From NCBI RefSeq assembly GCF_040807025.1, contig NC_090968.1:5445906-5509905 (forward strand): DNA of 64,000 bases, written 5' to 3'. The translations under genes were made by a program, and so were the position numbers. Source of the stretch: Struthio camelus. Lineage: Eukaryota > Chordata > Aves > Struthioniformes > Struthionidae. Positions 34,625 to 64,000 of this stretch are shown here, in pieces; within the stretch, counting starts at the first letter, position 1, and each line of letters opens with the position of its first letter. The notes under the pieces are model-generated. The model saw only the letters and a program-made list of their open reading frames with translations. It was not told the DNA's origin and made no database searches.

Positions 34625-35030
34625 GTCCAAGTACGAGAGTATTTATTACACCGTTACAAGAGAGAGACAGCACCTTGTGTGTGTTGGGCTCTTCCCGGTT
34701 ACTGGTTTGTACATTCAGAGAGCTGCGAAGGGGAGCGGGTGCCGGCCGCGGCGGGCGTCCCCGCGCCGATGCCCCCGGCCGGGGGAGCGACCGGCCGGGG
34801 AGCCCCCCGTCGCCCGCCCCGCTGCCCCCCGTGCGCCCGCCGGCGCCCGAGCCCCGGGGCCCCTGCGAGCGTGTCTGAGTGCTGAGGTGGGCTGTGTGCT
34901 CCTCTGGGCAGTCCGTGCAGGGGAGCGCTGCCCCCTTCCTCCCGGCCCTCCTCCTCCTCCTCCTCCTCCCGCTGCTGCTGCTGCTGCCCGGCCGCGGCGC
35001 GGGGCCGGCCGGGACGGGGCCCGCGGGCCG
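34625..35030 (-). other. BMP1: BMP1 (mTLD form) 3' untranslated region and poly(A) signal
   Basis: The mTLD stop codon is at 35031-35033. A canonical AATAAA on the minus strand is at 34642-34647, giving a 3'UTR of about 400 nt. It includes a CCTCCTCCTCC/CTGCTGCTG run (34947-34987). Confidence 0.7.
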
Positions 35031-60771
<25,741 letters not shown>

Positions 60772-60857
60772 GGCTCTGCGGGCAGGCGGGCAGGAGCGAG
60801 GCCGGGAGGGCGGGCGGCTTTTTTTTTTCTTCCCCTCTTTCCTTCCCTTCTTCGCTC

Positions 60858-60892
<35 letters not shown>

Positions 60893-60900
60893 GGAAATGA
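60772..60900 (-). promoter_or_regulatory. BMP1: BMP1 5' untranslated region with polypurine tracts
   Basis: Upstream of the ATG (60769-60771, context GAGCCATGG) the sense strand carries A-runs complementary to T-runs at 60819-60829 and 60862-60890. They are joined by a nearly pure purine segment (60818-60890). GC-rich DNA follows beyond 60905. No TATA box was seen and the start site is not defined. Confidence 0.45.
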
Positions 60901-61009
60901 GATCTGGCGGGGGCGGGTTCAAGCGCGGAGCTCGGCCCCTGCAGCCCGCCGGGCCCGGGCGCAGGGCTGGGAGCGGGGCCAGCGCCGGGGGGGGGCGGCG
61001 GGGCCGCGC

Positions 61010-61800
61010 CGCGCTCCGGGGCACCGCGTCCCGCAGCCCCCGGCTCGGCCCGCAGCGCCGCTCCCGCACCCCGCAACCCCCAGCCCGCGGCCCCCGGCTC
61101 TGCACCCCGCAGTCCCCGGTTCGCAGCTCGCAAATCCCCGTTTGCACCCTGCAACCCCCGGTTCTGAACCCTGCAATCCCCAGTCCGCACCCTGCAGCCC
61201 CCGGCTCCATCCCTGCACCCCCTTCTGCACCCACTTCCCCCAGCTGGGCACCCTGGTCTGCACTACACAGTCCCAGTCCTGCACCCCGCAGCCCCAGGTC
61301 CTGCACCCGGTCTGCACTGCACAGCCTTTGGTCTGTAGTCCCTGGTCCCACACCCAGCAACCCTCTGCCTACACCTGCAGCCCCCAGGCCCAGCCTTACA
61401 CCCCCTCCTACACCCCACCTTCCCCAGCTCTGCCCCCTGGTCTGCAATGCACAGTCCCTGGTTTGCAGCCCCCAGTCCCAGTCCTGCACCCCGCACCCCA
61501 CATCCCTCAGCCCTAGTCCTGCACCCCACATCCCCTGGCTCACATCCCCTGCCGCTAGAGTACCCCATCCTGCACCCCGAATCCTATCTCACATCCCCCA
61601 TGCCGAACCTGCCTGCCCAGTCCCGCATGCCTGGCTCCGCACCCCGTATTTTCCAGCCCTGCACTTGCATCTCCCTGGTCCTGCACCCCAGTCCTGCCTC
61701 CTGCATTCCACATCCCTGGTCCTGCACCCCATATTCCCTGCTCCTGCATCCTGCACCCTGCACCCCCCACATCCTGCAGCCCACAAGCACCTGCCTCATC
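61010..61800. repeat. Degenerate C-rich tandem repeat upstream of BMP1
   Basis: CCTGCACCCCGCAGCCCC-like units of about 20-25 bp repeat with heavy divergence, for example CCCTGCAACCCC and CCCTGCAGCCCC. It is an old minisatellite. Frames through it are repetitive Pro/Ser/Thr/Cys or Gly/Cys/Arg strings without gene evidence. Confidence 0.75.
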
Positions 61801-62094
61801 CCAGGGGTGCTCAGGCTGCCTGGGGGACAGCCCAGGCCCCCCGAGGTCCTGGGTGCAGCTAGGCACCTCTCATCACCCGGGGACACTGCAGGAGTGTGGG
61901 AACCATGCTCCAGCTGCCTTCCCTCCCCGTCTCCCCAGGACAGCCCTGCACCCAGAGGTGCCCAGCTCAGGGGCTGGTCTCAGGGCTGCTGAGAGCAGGG
62001 AAAGCACGGGGTGGGGGGGGGGGCAAGGCAGGCGAGAGGCCGGGGTGCAGCTGCCTGGGCTGCGCCGGAGTGCCCGCTGTGCCGCGTGGCTGTG

Positions 62095-62158
62095 CGTGGG
62101 CCTGTGTGTGCCTGTGTGTGTGCGTATGTGTGTGCATGCGTGTGCACGCGTGTGCGCC
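62095..62158. repeat. TG/GC-rich microsatellite
   Basis: GTGTGTGCCTGTGTG followed by about 45 bp of alternating TG, CG and CA steps (62113-62157). It is a smaller relative of the tract at 25437-25603. Confidence 0.85.
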
Positions 62159-62159
62159 G

Positions 62160-64000
62160 AGGTCTGTGAGTGACACCTGCTGTCAAAGCTCTGCCACTTC
62201 AGCCTGGACCAGCCACAGCGAGGTCCACAAGGCCACCCAGCCCTGCGAAACGTGCGGGAGGCTGAGCCCTGGCTCCCCAGGCACCCAGGGGATGAGTGGG
62301 AGCCGTGCCGGGCAAGGGATCTGCTGAGGCCGAGCGTGGCCAGGTCGAATGGTGCGGGGGGACTTTGAGGAGCAGCCTCCTGGTCTGTCTTGCTGCCGTG
62401 CCTCGGAGCACGGGCACGCTTCCCCGGATCACCTGCACATCGACCCTGCGCGGCGAGGGCGAGCCAGGCCGGGTGCACGCGGCAGCAGAGGACAGGGGCG
62501 CCAGGGGCAAGGACGTGCCCGGGGGCAGGAGGACGATGTACACCCAGCGGTGGGGAAGGCGATGCCACCGGCGGGAGCTCGCCGTGCAGCGCAGGTAGCA
62601 TGGGGCCGCTGCATCCCACCCAGGCCGGGGGGCGCATGCCCCCACCCCAGCGAGGGACGTGAGGTCCGGCCGCCCACTCGCCACTAGATAGAGCTCCAAG
62701 TTCAGCGTTGCCGGCCCTGCTGCTCCGGGCAGCGGGAGCCCAGAGCCCCCGGCCTTGGCAGCCCCTCCTGCCTTACTCACAAAGCTGCCTTGTCCTGCCA
62801 CGTGTCCCTGCCTGGGGCCAGCCCGCGGCCCCCGCGTGAAGCGCGCCGGAGCGGGGGCGAAGGGCTGAGCGGGAGCGATGGGGAAAGCCTTTCAGCTGCC
62901 CTGGTGCCACGAGCCAGGGGCAAAGGAGGGAGCAGGCTGCGAGGGAGGTGGCCATGGGGACCGGTGGCGAGGGAGGCCCCCAGGAAGGTCGGTGGAAGGA
63001 CCAGGAAGGATGCCAGGTCTCCGGCATCCCGCCCAGTGCCATATGGCGGAGCTGAAGCTGGCTAAACAGATGCAAGGGAAATTAATGGCTTTGCCACTCG
63101 AATCTGGCTGTCGATGCATGAACGTGCACAGCTTCCCAAGGTGACCCGGAGAGGGAAAGGAGCACAGGCGAGGTAGTGAGGGCCAGTGTCCGCGGGCTCT
63201 CCCAGCCGCTGCTGACTTCCCCGGCAGCAATGCTGCTTGGATGCAGTTCAGCTCCTTTCTTTGTCCCTAAAACCCTGCAAATCTTTCCCTTTTGCTTTCA
63301 GAGACCTCCTGCATTCAGGGCCTGACTCATCCCAGTCCAAGTCATGGCTGTTGATGGGGAAAGTCTCTCTGCTTCATTCCTTATCTCAAGCCATTATTTT
63401 GCTTTCCCAACAGTAGATAATCTTGGGATATTTTTTGCTAGTTAGCCTGATATTGCAAAACGTACACTGCGAAGCCATGACATCCAATAAACTTTTCCCC
63501 TTAAAGCAAATAAATAAATCTCTGAAAACTGGTCTTGCTGTATTTCCCCACGCTGTCCTCAGCCCACACATTGCTACGTACAGTCAGGGGATGGGAACTC
63601 GCAGAGCAACTGCCTAATTCCTCTCCAATGTCTATCTATCTCCTGAGTAAACAAACAGATCCCCCGTGAAAAACAAGCCAGGCTTTAAAATACTTTCCAT
63701 CGCTGTGTTCTTCCTGTGCTGGGAAGGATGTCTGAAGGCTGAATCCCCGGATGATGTAAATCTGTTATGTCAGGATCTGGCTGCCGTTTCCTACCCTGTT
63801 GCTGCTCCTTTCTGGTGCAGCTTTCCTGGCGACCTGGGGCTCCCGGTGGATATTTTTCCCCACCTCCCTCCACATAAACTTGTGTTTCTCACGCTGGCTT
63901 TTGTCTCCTGGGAAGTGGCTCCCATGGCAGGCACAGTTTTCCAAGCACCATGGAGGTCTTCCTTGGCCATCGATGGTCTCGTACGGCAGATCGCCCTCCA
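62160..64000. other. Unassigned right-end sequence
   Basis: GC-rich to about 63200, then clearly more AT-rich. By human synteny SFTPC should lie upstream of BMP1 in the same orientation, but no BRICHOS domain or poly-valine transmembrane exon was seen. Two minus-strand stretches deserve a check: an exon-like segment (62433-62608) and an open frame running off the window edge (63768-64000). Neither could be named. Confidence 0.35.

Noticed and set aside
60800-64000. SFTPC, expected next to BMP1
   Set aside because: No BRICHOS, CCPVHLKRL-like or poly-valine membrane exon was seen on either strand. It may lie beyond the window.

Overview
This is a GC- and CpG-rich vertebrate window. It carries a gene order known from human 8p21.3 (read here in reverse): PIWIL2 (-), POLR3D (-), PHYHIP (+), BMP1 (-). 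Proteins assembled by hand across splice sites have near-human lengths: about 957, 403, 330 and 975 aa. All four frames stay open. Coding identity, dense CpG islands, many GC minisatellites and a relic MIR/CR1-tail repeat (59.82-59.96 kb) of a type common in turtles and crocodilians suggest a non-avian sauropsid. A bird microchromosome is not excluded.

Layout. 0-5.9 kb is intergenic. It holds two minisatellites (2.9-3.5 and 4.1-5.0 kb) and a CpG promoter at 3.8-4.0 kb that by synteny may be SLC39A14 exon 1. 5.9-18.4 kb is PIWIL2 (21 coding exons, intact DEDH slicer residues). 19.0-19.6 kb is a 14-bp minisatellite behind its promoter. 21.05-25.2 kb is POLR3D (8 coding exons plus an inferred 5'UTR exon, one likely GC-AG intron). 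A 167-bp perfectly alternating purine/pyrimidine tract (25.44-25.60 kb) lies between the divergent POLR3D and PHYHIP promoters. 25.9-32.2 kb is PHYHIP. 33.56-34.40 kb is an unrecognised, very basic 278-codon reading frame with two perfect CREB/CREM sites just upstream; it is the best candidate for something undescribed. 34.63-60.8 kb is BMP1 (20 exons for the mTLD form), including the alternative terminal exon of the short BMP1-1 form and an 11.6-kb first intron. 60.9-64 kb holds a C-rich degenerate tandem repeat, a TG/GC tract and unassigned sequence. SFTPC, expected next by synteny, was not recognised.

The genes are not a pathway. PIWIL2 acts in germline piRNA silencing, POLR3D is an RNA polymerase III core subunit, PHYHIP is a neuronal PAHX-interacting protein, and BMP1 is a secreted procollagen C-proteinase. 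No RNA gene, CRISPR array, plasmid or viral element was seen.
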